A stretch of 23,919 nt of DNA from contig JASHQO010000496.1 in NCBI GenBank assembly GCA_030039105.1, positions 1 through 23,919 on the forward strand, given 5' to 3'. The translations under genes were made by a program, and so were the position numbers. Position 1 is the stretch's first letter. The number at the start of each line of letters is the position of its first letter. The DNA is from Xanthobacteraceae bacterium (GTDB taxonomy: Bacteria > Pseudomonadota > Alphaproteobacteria > Rhizobiales > Xanthobacteraceae). The notes beneath the pieces are model-generated. The model was not told the origin of the DNA and did no database searches. It was given only the letters and a program-made list of their open reading frames with translations. Shown one piece after another: positions 1-6,938 of the stretch.

Positions 1-644
1 ATCACCCGGTTGGCGGTGGCGATGGCGATGGCGCCGCCGGAGCCACCTTCGCCGATGATGGCGGCGACGTTGGCAACGCCGATCTCGAGGCAGGCTTCGG
101 TCGAGCGCGCGATCGCTTCGGCTTGGCCGCGTTCCTCGGCGCCGATGCCCGGATAGGCGCCGGCGGTATCGATCAGCGCGATCACCGGCACGTCGAAGTG
201 GTCGGCCATGCCCATCAGCCGGGTCGCCTTGCGGTAGCCTTCCGGCCGCGCCATGCCGAAATTGTGCTTGAGCCGGCTGTCGGTGTCGGATCCCTTCTCG
301 TGGCCGATGACGCAGACGCTCTCGCCGCGGAAGCGGCCGAAGCCGCCGACGATGGCGGCGTCCTCGCCGTGCTTGCGGTCGCCGGCGAGCGGCACGAAGT
401 CTTCGATCAGCGTCGCCACGTAATCGAGGCAATGCGGCCGCTGCGGATGGCGCGCCACTTGCGTCTTCTGCCACGGCGTCAGGCCGCCGTAGAGCTCCTT
501 GAGCGCCTGCGCGGCCTTCACCTCGATGCGGTTGATCTCCTCGCCGATGGCGATGGCGTCGCCGCCCGACTGCATGGCGCGCAATTCCTCGACCTTGGCC
601 TCGAGCTCGGCCACCGGTTTTTCGAAGTCGAGGTAGCTACGCAT
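1..644 (-). CDS. accA: Acetyl-CoA carboxylase carboxyltransferase subunit alpha (5' part, runs off left edge)
   Basis: AccA pairs with AccD to transfer the carboxyl group from carboxybiotin (on AccB) to acetyl-CoA, giving malonyl-CoA, the first committed step of fatty-acid synthesis in the cytoplasm. About 214 N-terminal residues are present; AccA proteins are usually near 320, so roughly 100 C-terminal residues lie outside the window. The translation begins MRSYLDFEKPVAELE, typical of AccA. It then shows the helical N-terminal region (EEINRIEVKA), the crotonase-like core (VGGFGRFRGESVCVIGHEKG, about 106-125), the LIDTAGAYPG motif near residue 168 and the glycine-rich GEGGSGGAIAIA segment close to the left edge. 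The start ATG (644-642) is the first one in frame with the conserved N-terminus. It lies downstream of xerD on the same strand, about 115 bases away, so it may share transcripts with xerD or use its own promoter. Confidence 0.95.
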   Translation of the reverse strand, partial: MRSYLDFEKPVAELEAKVEELRAMQSGGDAIAIGEEINRIEVKAAQALKELYGGLTPWQKTQVARHPQRPHCLDYVATLIEDFVPLAGDRKHGEDAAIVGGFGRFRGESVCVIGHEKGSDTDSRLKHNFGMARPEGYRKATRLMGMADHFDVPVIALIDTAGAYPGIGAEERGQAEAIARSTEACLEIGVANVAAIIGEGGSGGAIAIATANRV

Positions 645-705
645 CACTGCAAACCTAATCGTAGCGATGTGAGCGACGGCACCCGCCGCGCGGTGCAGCA
701 AACTC

Positions 706-718
706 CCCACGAAGTGGG
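706..718 (-). terminator. Short hairpin between xerD and accA
   Basis: CCCAC-GAA-GTGGG forms a perfect 5-bp stem with a 3-base loop, about 40 bases after the xerD stop on the minus strand. On that strand it is followed by GAGTTTGCTG, a weak U-tract. It could be a weak terminator or an RNA-stability hairpin between xerD and accA; the sequence alone does not decide. Confidence 0.25.
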
Positions 719-759
719 CATGAGTCAAGCAAGGCCGACGATCGCATTCTGGTTCCCGA

Positions 760-1725
760 TCATTCCTGCGCCAGCGGGTGCAGATCGCGGACCAGGCTTT
801 TCAAGCGCTCTTCGAGCACGTGGGTGTAGATCTGCGTCGTCGAAATGTCGGCGTGGCCAAGCAGCGTCTGGACCACGCGCAGGTCGGCGCCGTTGTGCAG
901 AAGGTGGCTGGCGAAGGCGTGGCGCAGCACGTGCGGGCTCACTTGCGAGCTGCGTAGCCCTGCGGCGGCGGCGAGCATTTTCAGTTCGCGGGCCAGATGC
1001 TGGCGCGTCAGGTGCCCGGTTTCGCCGAATGAGGGAAACAGCCACTGCGATTTGGCGTCGCGGCCCGATTGGGAGAGCAGGTCGAGATAGGTCGCCGTCG
1101 CGCGCTTGGCGGCATCGTTGAGCGGCACCATGCGCTCCTTGTTGCCCTTGCCGCGCACGACGATGACGCGGGCGTCGCGTCGCGCCGCCGACATCGGCAA
1201 GGCGACGAGCTCGGAGACGCGCAAGCCGGTGGCGTAGAGCATCTCGACCAGGCAAGCGAGGCGCACCGCGCGCAGGCGCACCGGCAGTGGCGCCGCCGGA
1301 TCGCAGATCGCGGACACGCGCAGCAGGCGATCCACCTCTCCTAGCGTCAGCGTCTTCGGCAAAGCGCGTGAGCGCTTGGGCCCTTCGAGCACGGCGGCCG
1401 GATCGTCCTTGCGTTGGTCCTCGGCGTAGAGGAAGCGATAGAGTTGCCGGATCGCCGAGAGCCGCCGCGCCACGGTAGCAGACGTCATGCCGCGGCGTGC
1501 GAGATCGCTCAAATAGGCGCGCAGGTCTTCCGTTCTGGCGCTGGCAACAGATGAGCCGGCGCCGGTGAGATATTCGGAGAAATCCGCAAGGTCGCGGCCG
1601 TAAGCGGCCAGCGTATTGTTGCCGGCGCCGCGCTCCGCCGCCAGCATGTCGAGATAGAGCGCGGTGAGCCGCTCATTGGAGTTGCGCGGCGTGCGCGCTG
1701 TTCCCCGAGCCACTCCGCGGGCCAT
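760..1725 (-). CDS. xerD: Site-specific tyrosine recombinase XerD
   Basis: XerD acts with XerC and FtsK at the dif site to resolve chromosome dimers before division. The 321-residue length fits the family (about 300). The N-terminal SAM-like core-binding domain spans about 14-115 (ERLTALYLDMLAAERG, NTLAAYGRDL). The catalytic domain carries the full set of residues: Arg169 in ATGLRVSEL, Lys193 in RGKGNKERMVPL, His265 and Arg268 in HVLRHAFASHLL, His291 in LLGHADISTTQIY, and the nucleophile Tyr300. The open frame continues upstream to 1902, but ATG 1725 is preferred: it has a GAGGG ribosome site eight bases upstream and gives the normal family length, whereas the extra 59 codons overlap a small gene in another frame. 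XerC versus XerD cannot be fully separated without alignment. The accA neighbourhood and the absence of phage genes favour the housekeeping XerD. Confidence 0.93.
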   Translation of the reverse strand: MARGVARGTARTPRNSNERLTALYLDMLAAERGAGNNTLAAYGRDLADFSEYLTGAGSSVASARTEDLRAYLSDLARRGMTSATVARRLSAIRQLYRFLYAEDQRKDDPAAVLEGPKRSRALPKTLTLGEVDRLLRVSAICDPAAPLPVRLRAVRLACLVEMLYATGLRVSELVALPMSAARRDARVIVVRGKGNKERMVPLNDAAKRATATYLDLLSQSGRDAKSQWLFPSFGETGHLTRQHLARELKMLAAAAGLRSSQVSPHVLRHAFASHLLHNGADLRVVQTLLGHADISTTQIYTHVLEERLKSLVRDLHPLAQE

Positions 1726-1736
1726 GGTGCCAACCC

Positions 1737-1886
1737 TCAGCGGTTCTTGAAGAACTTGTCGGGCGGGATCGACACCGTGATCTCGCGCGGCTTCGGTTGC
1801 ACGAAATGGGCCAGCGCATATAGACCGCCATAGACGGAGGCGGCGACGATCGCGATGACGGCGAGTAACCGGAACAGACTCGGCAT
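1737..1886 (-). CDS. Small single-pass membrane protein upstream of xerD
   Basis: This 49-residue protein of unknown function begins MPSLFRLLAVIAIVAASVYG. A hydrophobic helix (about 4-24) is followed by a short polar tail with PKPREITVSIPPDKFFKNR at the end. The helix makes it an inner-membrane protein, probably with the tail on the outside, although the topology is inferred. Its TGA stop (1737-1739) lies 11 bases before the xerD ATG, and the xerD ribosome site begins within that stop codon, so the two genes are probably translationally coupled. Start context is weak: GCGCAGGCAACG precedes the ATG. From memory, similar short proteins sit between xerD and aroK in related Rhizobiales, sometimes mislabelled as histidine kinase. 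It has no kinase features. Confidence 0.7.
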   Translation of the reverse strand: MPSLFRLLAVIAIVAASVYGGLYALAHFVQPKPREITVSIPPDKFFKNR

Positions 1887-1992
1887 CGTTGCCTGCGCTC
1901 ATCCCATTGGTGCCGGCCGACCGGACCGAGTACGATCATGTTCGCGCTACCCTGGCAAGCCTTTTGCGGGGCCTGGCGATAGATCGCGGGCT

Positions 1993-2021
1993 TTGACATA
2001 AATGGTTGATATTGCATTACA
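1993..2021 (+). promoter_or_regulatory. Possible promoter overlapping the annotated aroK start
   Basis: TTGACA, a perfect -35 consensus, sits at 1993-1998. A weak -10 candidate lies 17 to 19 bases downstream (ATTACA at 2016-2021, or TACAAA at 2018-2023). If used, transcription would begin near 2028, inside the longest aroK frame, which would require a downstream translation start. The -10 is poor, so this remains tentative. Confidence 0.3.
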
Positions 2022-2622
2022 AAATGGTACAGCCGAGGCAGTTTTGCCGACCACGATATTGGGCCTGTTGGGCAGCCGCTCGATCGTGCTGGTCGGCATG
2101 ATGGGGGTCGGCAAATCGTCGGTCGGCCGCCGGCTCGCGGCGCGGCTCAACGTCCCCTTCGTCGATGCCGACGCCGAGATCGAGAAAGCGGCCGGCATGA
2201 GCATTCCGGATATCTTCGCCCGGCACGGCGAAGTCGACTTCCGCAGCGGCGAAGCCCGCGTCATCGCCCGGCTGCTCGACGGCGGCCCGCAAGTGCTGGC
2301 GACCGGCGGCGGCGCGGTCATGAACGAGGCGACCCGCACCGCCATCAAGGCCAAGGGTGTCTCGATCTGGCTGTCGGCCGAGTTCGATGTGCTGATGCGC
2401 CGGATCAACAAGCGCAAGAACGACCGGCCGATGCTGCAGACCGCCGATCCGGCGGCGACCTTGCGCGAGCTGTTGGCGGTGCGCGAGCCGATCTATGCGC
2501 AGGCCGACATCACCGTGCAGTCCCGCGAAGGGCCGCACGACGTAATCGTGGCCGAAATCATGACGGCGCTTGCGGCGTTCATGCATGCGTCGGACGCGCC
2601 GCAGCAGGAGGGCAGCGGATGA
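2002..2622 (+). CDS. aroK: Shikimate kinase
   Basis: Shikimate kinase phosphorylates shikimate at the 3-hydroxyl using ATP, the fifth step of the shikimate pathway to chorismate. The 206-residue frame contains the Walker A P-loop GMMGVGKSS (32-40), the shikimate-binding acidic pair at Asp55/Asp57 (FVDADAEIE), Arg81 in EVDFRSGE, the GGGA motif (102-105) and the LID-region DRPML (141-145). It overlaps aroB by four bases (ATGA), a conserved aroK-aroB arrangement. The start is uncertain. ATG 2002 has no ribosome site, whereas the TTG at codon 15 (2044) is preceded by GAGG at 2035-2038 and lies downstream of a possible promoter. Either start leaves the kinase fold intact, because the P-loop begins at residue 32. 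Confidence 0.95.
   Translation: MVDIALQNGTAEAVLPTTILGLLGSRSIVLVGMMGVGKSSVGRRLAARLNVPFVDADAEIEKAAGMSIPDIFARHGEVDFRSGEARVIARLLDGGPQVLATGGGAVMNEATRTAIKAKGVSIWLSAEFDVLMRRINKRKNDRPMLQTADPAATLRELLAVREPIYAQADITVQSREGPHDVIVAEIMTALAAFMHASDAPQQEGSG
2035..2038 (+). promoter_or_regulatory. Candidate ribosome-binding site for an alternative aroK start
   Basis: GAGG lies five bases before TTG 2044, which is in frame with aroK. No comparable site precedes ATG 2002. This argues for a protein 14 residues shorter, but does not prove it. Confidence 0.35.
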
Positions 2623-3752
2623 CCGCGCCAATGCGCGTCGATCCGGCCATCGTCAATGTCGCGCTTGGCGCGCGCAGCTACGACATCGTCATCGGCCGCG
2701 GCACGCTCGCCTCGCTCGGCCCGCGCATCGCGGCGCTGCGGCCGGGAGCGAAAGCCATCGTCGTCACTGACGACAACGTCGCTCGCTATCATCTCGAACC
2801 TGCCGAAGCGGCGCTGCACGGCGCCGGCATGGCGACGAGCCGCGTCATCGTGCCGGCCGGCGAAGCATCGAAAAGCTATCGCGTGTTCGAGCAGGTCTGT
2901 GAGGCAATCATCGCCTCGCGCATCGAGCGCGCGGACCTCGTAATCGCCCTCGGCGGCGGCGTCATCGGCGATCTCGCCGGCTTCGCCGCAGCGGTGGTGC
3001 GGCGCGGCGTCGACTACGTTCAGGTACCGACCACCTTGCTCGCCGAGGTGGACTCATCGGTTGGCGGCAAGACGGCGATCGATTCCGCCCACGGTAAGAA
3101 TCTGATCGGCGCGTTTCATCAGCCGATTCTGGTGCTGGCCGACACTGCGTTGCTCGATACGCTGCCGGAGCGTGAATTCCGCGCCGGTTATGCGGAGCTG
3201 GTCAAATACGGCCTCCTCGGCGATTCCGCCTTCTTCGCCTGGCTGGAGAGCAACTGGCGCGACGTGTTTGCAGGGGGGCCGGCGCGGGAGCACGCCATCG
3301 CCATGGCCTGCCGCGCGAAGGCGGCAATCGTGGCGCGCGACGAGCGCGAGAGCGGCGAGCGCGCGCTGCTCAATCTCGGCCACACCTTCGGCCATGCGCT
3401 GGAGGCGGCGTGCGGCTTTTCCGACCGGCTCCTGCACGGCGAAGCGATCGGCGCCGGGATGGCGCTCGCCTTCGAATTTTCGGCGCGCCGTCAGGGCTTG
3501 CTGCCGATGGCCGATGCCAAGCGCGTCATTCGCCATCTCGCCGAGGTCGGCCTGCCGACGCGGATGCACGACATTCCCGGCCCGCTACCGGGCGTTGGCC
3601 AATTGATGGATCTGATCGCGCAGGACAAGAAAGTGCGACGCGGAACGCTTACATTCATTCTGGTGCGCGGCATCGGCGCGGCCTTCATCGAGACCGGCGT
3701 CGACCCGCGCGAAGTGCGCACCTTCCTCGGCGAGAAGCTTGCGGAGCGATGA
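2619..3752 (+). CDS. aroB: 3-dehydroquinate synthase
   Basis: AroB converts 3-deoxy-D-arabino-heptulosonate 7-phosphate to 3-dehydroquinate, the second step of the shikimate pathway, using NAD+ and a divalent metal. At 377 residues it has normal length. The NAD-binding glycine-rich stretch LGGGVIGDLAGFAAA is at 111-125, and the substrate-contact motif VPTTLLAEVDSSVGGKTAID at 136-155. KNLIGAFHQP follows at 160-169. The expected metal ligands are Glu193 (YAELVKYG), His255 (NLGHTFGHALE) and His273 (LLHGEAIGAG). ATG 2619 overlaps the aroK stop by four bases and has a GGAGGG ribosome site at 2607-2612, so the start is well supported. The gene also overlaps the next one by ATGA, so aroK, aroB and the CorC-family gene are probably one transcript. 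Confidence 0.97.
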   Translation: MTAPMRVDPAIVNVALGARSYDIVIGRGTLASLGPRIAALRPGAKAIVVTDDNVARYHLEPAEAALHGAGMATSRVIVPAGEASKSYRVFEQVCEAIIASRIERADLVIALGGGVIGDLAGFAAAVVRRGVDYVQVPTTLLAEVDSSVGGKTAIDSAHGKNLIGAFHQPILVLADTALLDTLPEREFRAGYAELVKYGLLGDSAFFAWLESNWRDVFAGGPAREHAIAMACRAKAAIVARDERESGERALLNLGHTFGHALEAACGFSDRLLHGEAIGAGMALAFEFSARRQGLLPMADAKRVIRHLAEVGLPTRMHDIPGPLPGVGQLMDLIAQDKKVRRGTLTFILVRGIGAAFIETGVDPREVRTFLGEKLAER

Positions 3753-5038
3753 GCGTCCTCGATTGGCTGGCCGTTCTTGCGGTCGTGATCTGTCTCCTGG
3801 TGTCGGCGTTTTTCTCGGCAAGCGAGACGGCGCTGACTGCCTCGTCGCGCGCTGCGATGATGCGGCTGGAGAAGCAGGGCAACCGCGACGCCGGGGTCGT
3901 GAACCGGCTGTTGGCGACGCGGGAGCGGCTCCTCGGCGCCATCCTGTTCGCCAACAATTTCACCAATATTGCCGCTTCCACCCTGGCGACAGGTCTGCTG
4001 CTCGCCTTTTTTGGACACACCGGCGTCATTTATGCCACCCTGGCGATGACGCTGCTGATCTTCATTTTCGCCGAAGTGTTGCCGAAGACCGCGGCGTTCA
4101 ACGCGCCGGACCGCATGGCGCTCATTGTGGCGCAGCCGGTCGACCGCACGGTGCGCTGGTTTTCGCCGGTCCTGCGCGCCGTCGAGTGGCTGGTGCGGCT
4201 CATGCTGCGCGGGCTCGGCATGCCGGTCGGCAGAATCCAATCGATCCTGTCGCCGCGCGAGGAACTACGCGGCGCCGTCGACCTGATGCACCGCGCCGGC
4301 GTGGTGGAGAAGAGCGACCGCGACATGATGGGAGGGCTCCTCGACCTGCGTGAGCTGACCGTAGCCGACGTCATGGTCCACCGCACCAAGATGGTGATGC
4401 TCGATGCCGACCAGTCGCCGCGCGAGATCATCGACGGCGTCCTCGCCGCCGGCGTGACCCGGCTGCCGCTGTGGCGCGGCTCGCCTGACAACGTCATCGG
4501 CGTGCTGCACGCCAAGGAGGTCTGGCGCGCGCTGCATGCGGCCGGCGGCGATGCCGACAAGCTCGATATCGCGGCCCTCATCAAGCCGGCCTGGTACGTG
4601 CCCGACACCACGCCGCTTGCCGAACAGCTCAAGGTGTTCCGCCACCGCAAGACGCCGTTCGCGCTCGTGGTCGACGAATACGGCGAGCTGGGAGGGCTGG
4701 TGACGCTGGAAGACATCGTCGAGGAAATCGTCGGTGACATCACCGACGAGCACGACATTGCCGTGCCGGGCGTGCGGCCGCAGCCTGACGGCTCGGTCAA
4801 TGTCGACGGCGCCGTGCCGGTGCGCGATCTCAACCGGGTGATGGACTGGAATATACCCGACGACGAGGCGACCACCATCGCCGGCGTTGTCATCCACGAG
4901 GCGCGTTCGATCCCGGAGCCGGGCCAGACCTTCACCTTCCACGGCTTCCGGTTTCACGTTTTGCGCAAGACCAGAAACCGCATCACTGCCTTGCGCGTGA
5001 CGCCGCTGGCGCGCAAGGTCACCGCAAAGGCAAGCTAG
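3749..5038 (+). CDS. HlyC/CorC (CNNM-CBS) family membrane protein
   Basis: Proteins of this family (YfjD, YtfL, TlyC-like) are inner-membrane proteins linked to magnesium or other ion transport; the old hemolysin label is historical. The 429 residues show the family order. A CNNM/DUF21 membrane domain occupies about 1-185, with hydrophobic segments near 3-25, 62-85 and 92-112 and the motifs SAFFSASETALTA (19-31) and FIFAEVLPKTAA (105-116). Two CBS repeats follow, near 205-265 (VADVMVHRTKM) and 275-330 (FALVVDEYGELGGLVTLEDI). A CorC/HlyC transporter-associated domain occupies about 345-420 (DGSVNVDGAVPVRDLN). The open frame extends upstream to 3410 inside aroB, but ATG 3749, overlapping the aroB stop, gives the correct N-terminus. 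Its position after aroB is common in Alphaproteobacteria and probably reflects co-transcription rather than a shared pathway. Confidence 0.92.
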   Translation: MSVLDWLAVLAVVICLLVSAFFSASETALTASSRAAMMRLEKQGNRDAGVVNRLLATRERLLGAILFANNFTNIAASTLATGLLLAFFGHTGVIYATLAMTLLIFIFAEVLPKTAAFNAPDRMALIVAQPVDRTVRWFSPVLRAVEWLVRLMLRGLGMPVGRIQSILSPREELRGAVDLMHRAGVVEKSDRDMMGGLLDLRELTVADVMVHRTKMVMLDADQSPREIIDGVLAAGVTRLPLWRGSPDNVIGVLHAKEVWRALHAAGGDADKLDIAALIKPAWYVPDTTPLAEQLKVFRHRKTPFALVVDEYGELGGLVTLEDIVEEIVGDITDEHDIAVPGVRPQPDGSVNVDGAVPVRDLNRVMDWNIPDDEATTIAGVVIHEARSIPEPGQTFTFHGFRFHVLRKTRNRITALRVTPLARKVTAKAS

Positions 5039-5041
5039 CGC

Positions 5042-5068
5042 CCAAGGACCCAAAAGGCTGGCCCTTGG
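5042..5068. other. Inverted repeat between the CorC-family gene and the lyase-like gene
   Basis: CCAAGG (5042-5047) and CCTTGG (5063-5068) can pair across a 15-base loop. There is no U-tract after it, so it is at best a weak terminator or processing hairpin marking the end of the aroK-aroB-corC unit. Confidence 0.25.
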
Positions 5069-5099
5069 CATCAGACAAAGTATCGGGGAGACGCGAACC

Positions 5100-5936
5100 A
5101 TGGCGAACGGCACTTACGAGACGGTCAAGATCGAGCGCGACACCGGCGCGAACGAGGGCATCACCTGGGTGATCCTCAACCGTCCGGAAAAGCGCAACGC
5201 CATGAGCCCGCGGCTGCATTTCGACATGGCGAATGTTTGGGACGAGCTGGAAAGCGATGCCGCCACCAAGGTCATCGTGCTCACCGGCGCCGGCGAAGCG
5301 TGGTGCGCCGGCCAGGACCTGAAACTTTATTTCCGCGAGCTGGACAACAAGCCGGCGGAGCGCGCGCGGGCGTCATGGGCCAGCCACTATTGGCGCTGGC
5401 AGAAACTCTTCACCTATCCGAAGCCCACCATCGCCATGGTCAACGGTTTCTGCTTCGGCGGCGGCTTCACGCAATTGATCGCCTGCGACTTCGCCATTGC
5501 GGCGGAGGACGCCAAGTTCGGCCTATCCGAGGTCAACTGGGGCATTTTGCCGGGTGGCTTCGTCAGCAAGGCGCTGACTGACGCGCTCGGCCTGCGCGAC
5601 GCGGTCTGGCTGGCGATGACCGGCGAGACTTTCGACGGCAAGATGGCGGAGAAGATCCGGCTCATCAACAAGGCGGTGCCGCGCGACAAATTGCGCGAGG
5701 AGACGATTGCGCTGGCACAGCGCCTGCTGAAGCTCAATCCCGAGGTGCTGAAGGCGACCAAGATCGCGGTCAAGAACGTGCGGGTCGTGCCCCACGAGCA
5801 AGCCGCCGATTACCTGCAAGCCAAGAGCCAGGAGATGCGCTTCCAGGACAAGGAAGGCGGCCGCGCCAAGGGCATGGGCCAGTTCCTCGACGACAAGAGC
5901 TATCGTCCGGGCTACGGGCCGTATTCGCGCACTTAA
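5100..5936 (+). CDS. p-Hydroxycinnamoyl-CoA hydratase/lyase-like crotonase
   Basis: Characterised hydroxycinnamoyl-CoA hydratase-lyases (HCHL) convert feruloyl- or coumaroyl-CoA to vanillin or 4-hydroxybenzaldehyde plus acetyl-CoA. This 278-residue protein matches HCHL closely along its length: ITWVILNRPEKRNAMSP (21-37), LTGAGEAWCAGQDLK (61-75), KPTIAMVNGFCFGGGF (108-123), FGLSEVNWGILPG (140-152) and GMGQFLDDKS (258-267). Glu144 matches the catalytic Glu143 of the Pseudomonas fluorescens enzyme, Tyr77 matches Tyr75, and Trp147 matches Trp146. The position of Tyr239 is Gln240 here, and Ser123 is Thr124, so the substrate may differ from ferulate. The GGGGAGA ribosome site lies about ten bases before ATG 5100. 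No feruloyl-CoA synthetase or vanillin dehydrogenase gene is nearby. It could instead act as a general enoyl-CoA hydratase. Confidence 0.85.
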   Translation: MANGTYETVKIERDTGANEGITWVILNRPEKRNAMSPRLHFDMANVWDELESDAATKVIVLTGAGEAWCAGQDLKLYFRELDNKPAERARASWASHYWRWQKLFTYPKPTIAMVNGFCFGGGFTQLIACDFAIAAEDAKFGLSEVNWGILPGGFVSKALTDALGLRDAVWLAMTGETFDGKMAEKIRLINKAVPRDKLREETIALAQRLLKLNPEVLKATKIAVKNVRVVPHEQAADYLQAKSQEMRFQDKEGGRAKGMGQFLDDKSYRPGYGPYSRT

Positions 5937-5956
5937 AGCGCCGCCAAGGAGGCGCC

Positions 5957-6532
5957 ATGGCGACGCCAACCAGGATCGCTCCGATCGCGGCACCCGCCGC
6001 ACCGATCAGTCCCGGCGCGCGCATCGGCCATGTGCATCTGAAGGTCGCCGACATCGACCGCGCGCTCGCGTTCTATTGCGGCGTGCTCGGCTTCGAATTG
6101 ATGCAGCGGCTCGGCTCGCAGGCGGCGTTCGTCTCTGCCGGCGGCTACCATCATCAGATCGGGCTCAACACCTGGGAAAGTCGCGGCGGCGCGCCGCCGG
6201 CTCCCGGCACCACCGGCCTCTATCACTTGGCGATCCTCTATCCGACCCGCGCCGAGCTCGCCGCCGCGTTGCGCCGGCTGATCGAGGCAAAAATCCCGCT
6301 CGACGGCGCCTCCGATCACGGCGTCAGCGAGGCGCTCTACCTGCGCGATTCGGACGACAACGGCGTCGAGCTCTATTGCGACCGCCCGCAAGCGCAGTGG
6401 CCGCTCACCGACGACGGCGAGCTCGCGATGTTCACCCGCCGCCTTGACCTGATGGATTTGCTCGCCGAGGGCGGCAGCGCCACGGCGGCGCAAGTCGAGG
6501 CGCCGCTGTTCGAGCCATTGCGCAATTCGTAA
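5957..6532 (+). CDS. VOC-superfamily protein (glyoxalase/extradiol dioxygenase fold)
   Basis: A 191-residue protein with a clear vicinal-oxygen-chelate module: GHVHLKVADIDRALAFYCGVLGFEL (24-48) is the opening strand-helix motif, and LYLRDSDDNGVELYCDRP (127-144) the closing one. Likely metal ligands are His27, His90 (GLYHLAIL) and Glu138, the order seen in CatE-like 2,3-dioxygenases. Reaction and substrate are not determined by the sequence. It starts 20 bases after the lyase-like gene with a strong AAGGAGG site, so the two are probably co-transcribed. That suggests, by inference only, a role in aromatic or acyl-CoA breakdown. The C-terminal segment (about 150-191) is helical and lacks a second complete VOC module, so a dimer would be needed to complete a two-module barrel. 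The Pro/Ala-rich residues 1-20 are probably disordered. Confidence 0.85.
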   Translation: MATPTRIAPIAAPAAPISPGARIGHVHLKVADIDRALAFYCGVLGFELMQRLGSQAAFVSAGGYHHQIGLNTWESRGGAPPAPGTTGLYHLAILYPTRAELAAALRRLIEAKIPLDGASDHGVSEALYLRDSDDNGVELYCDRPQAQWPLTDDGELAMFTRRLDLMDLLAEGGSATAAQVEAPLFEPLRNS

Positions 6533-6536
6533 CTGC

Positions 6537-6809
6537 TTAACTACTCTCGCCCGGCGCCTGGGCGTGAATAGCGAGCGCGTGCACGCCGCCTGCAAGCTCA
6601 TCGGCCAGCGTGGCGTTGATCAGGCGGTGGCGCTCCAGGCGGCTCTTCCCGCGGAAGGCTTCCGACACGATATAGAGGCGGAAATGGGTCTCGCCGCCCG
6701 GTCGGTGCCCGGCATGGCCGGCGTGGCGATGGGACTCATCCTCTACCCGCAGGCTTTGCGGCACGAAAGCCTGGCGTAGCTTTTCCGTGATGATGTCTTT
6801 CGTCGCCAT
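6537..6809 (-). CDS. bolA: BolA family protein
   Basis: BolA proteins bind monothiol glutaredoxins through a shared [2Fe-2S] cluster and act in iron-sulfur trafficking, iron sensing or stress regulation. The 90 residues show the family fold: VEDESHRHAGH (22-32), ETHFRLYIVSEAFRGKSRLERHRLINATLADEL (40-72) with the RHR triplet (60-62), and VHALAIHAQAP (76-86). His77 and the earlier histidines are candidate cluster or partner ligands. The loop between the first two motifs is histidine- and glycine-rich (HAGHAGHRPGG). The ribosome site is weak (GACGAC before ATG 6809). The gene is divergent from the J-domain gene, and the bolA, J-protein, cobS, cobT neighbourhood is familiar from Alphaproteobacteria. 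No grx gene lies in the window. Confidence 0.92.
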   Translation of the reverse strand: MATKDIITEKLRQAFVPQSLRVEDESHRHAGHAGHRPGGETHFRLYIVSEAFRGKSRLERHRLINATLADELAGGVHALAIHAQAPGESS

Positions 6810-6820
6810 GATGTCGTCGC

Positions 6821-6837
6821 GCTGGATGTTGTCCAGC
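6821..6837. other. Small palindrome upstream of bolA
   Basis: GCTGGA-TGTTG-TCCAGC is a perfect 6-bp inverted repeat 12 bases upstream of the bolA start. It could be an operator or a leader hairpin in the bolA mRNA. No known regulator motif was recognised. Confidence 0.25.
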
Positions 6838-6900
6838 CTTAGCGATGGGAAGGTGCCGTGGTCAATGACCGGATCGCGCGCTTTTATGCCGTGTCAAGTC

Positions 6901-6930
6901 TTGCAGGTGACACTGCTGCACCCGCATAAT
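6901..6930 (+). promoter_or_regulatory. Candidate promoter of the J-domain gene
   Basis: TTGCAG (6901-6906) and CATAAT (6925-6930) are spaced 18 bases apart. The -10 matches TATAAT at five of six bases; the -35 is weaker. Transcription would start near 6937, giving an almost leaderless message for the start codons at 6936-6945. Confidence 0.4.
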
Positions 6931-6938
6931 CGAAGATG

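Noticed and set aside
3410..3748. Extension of the CorC-family frame into aroB
   Set aside because: The extra 113 codons are a shifted frame of aroB; ATG 3749 gives the known family N-terminus and the usual 4-base overlap.
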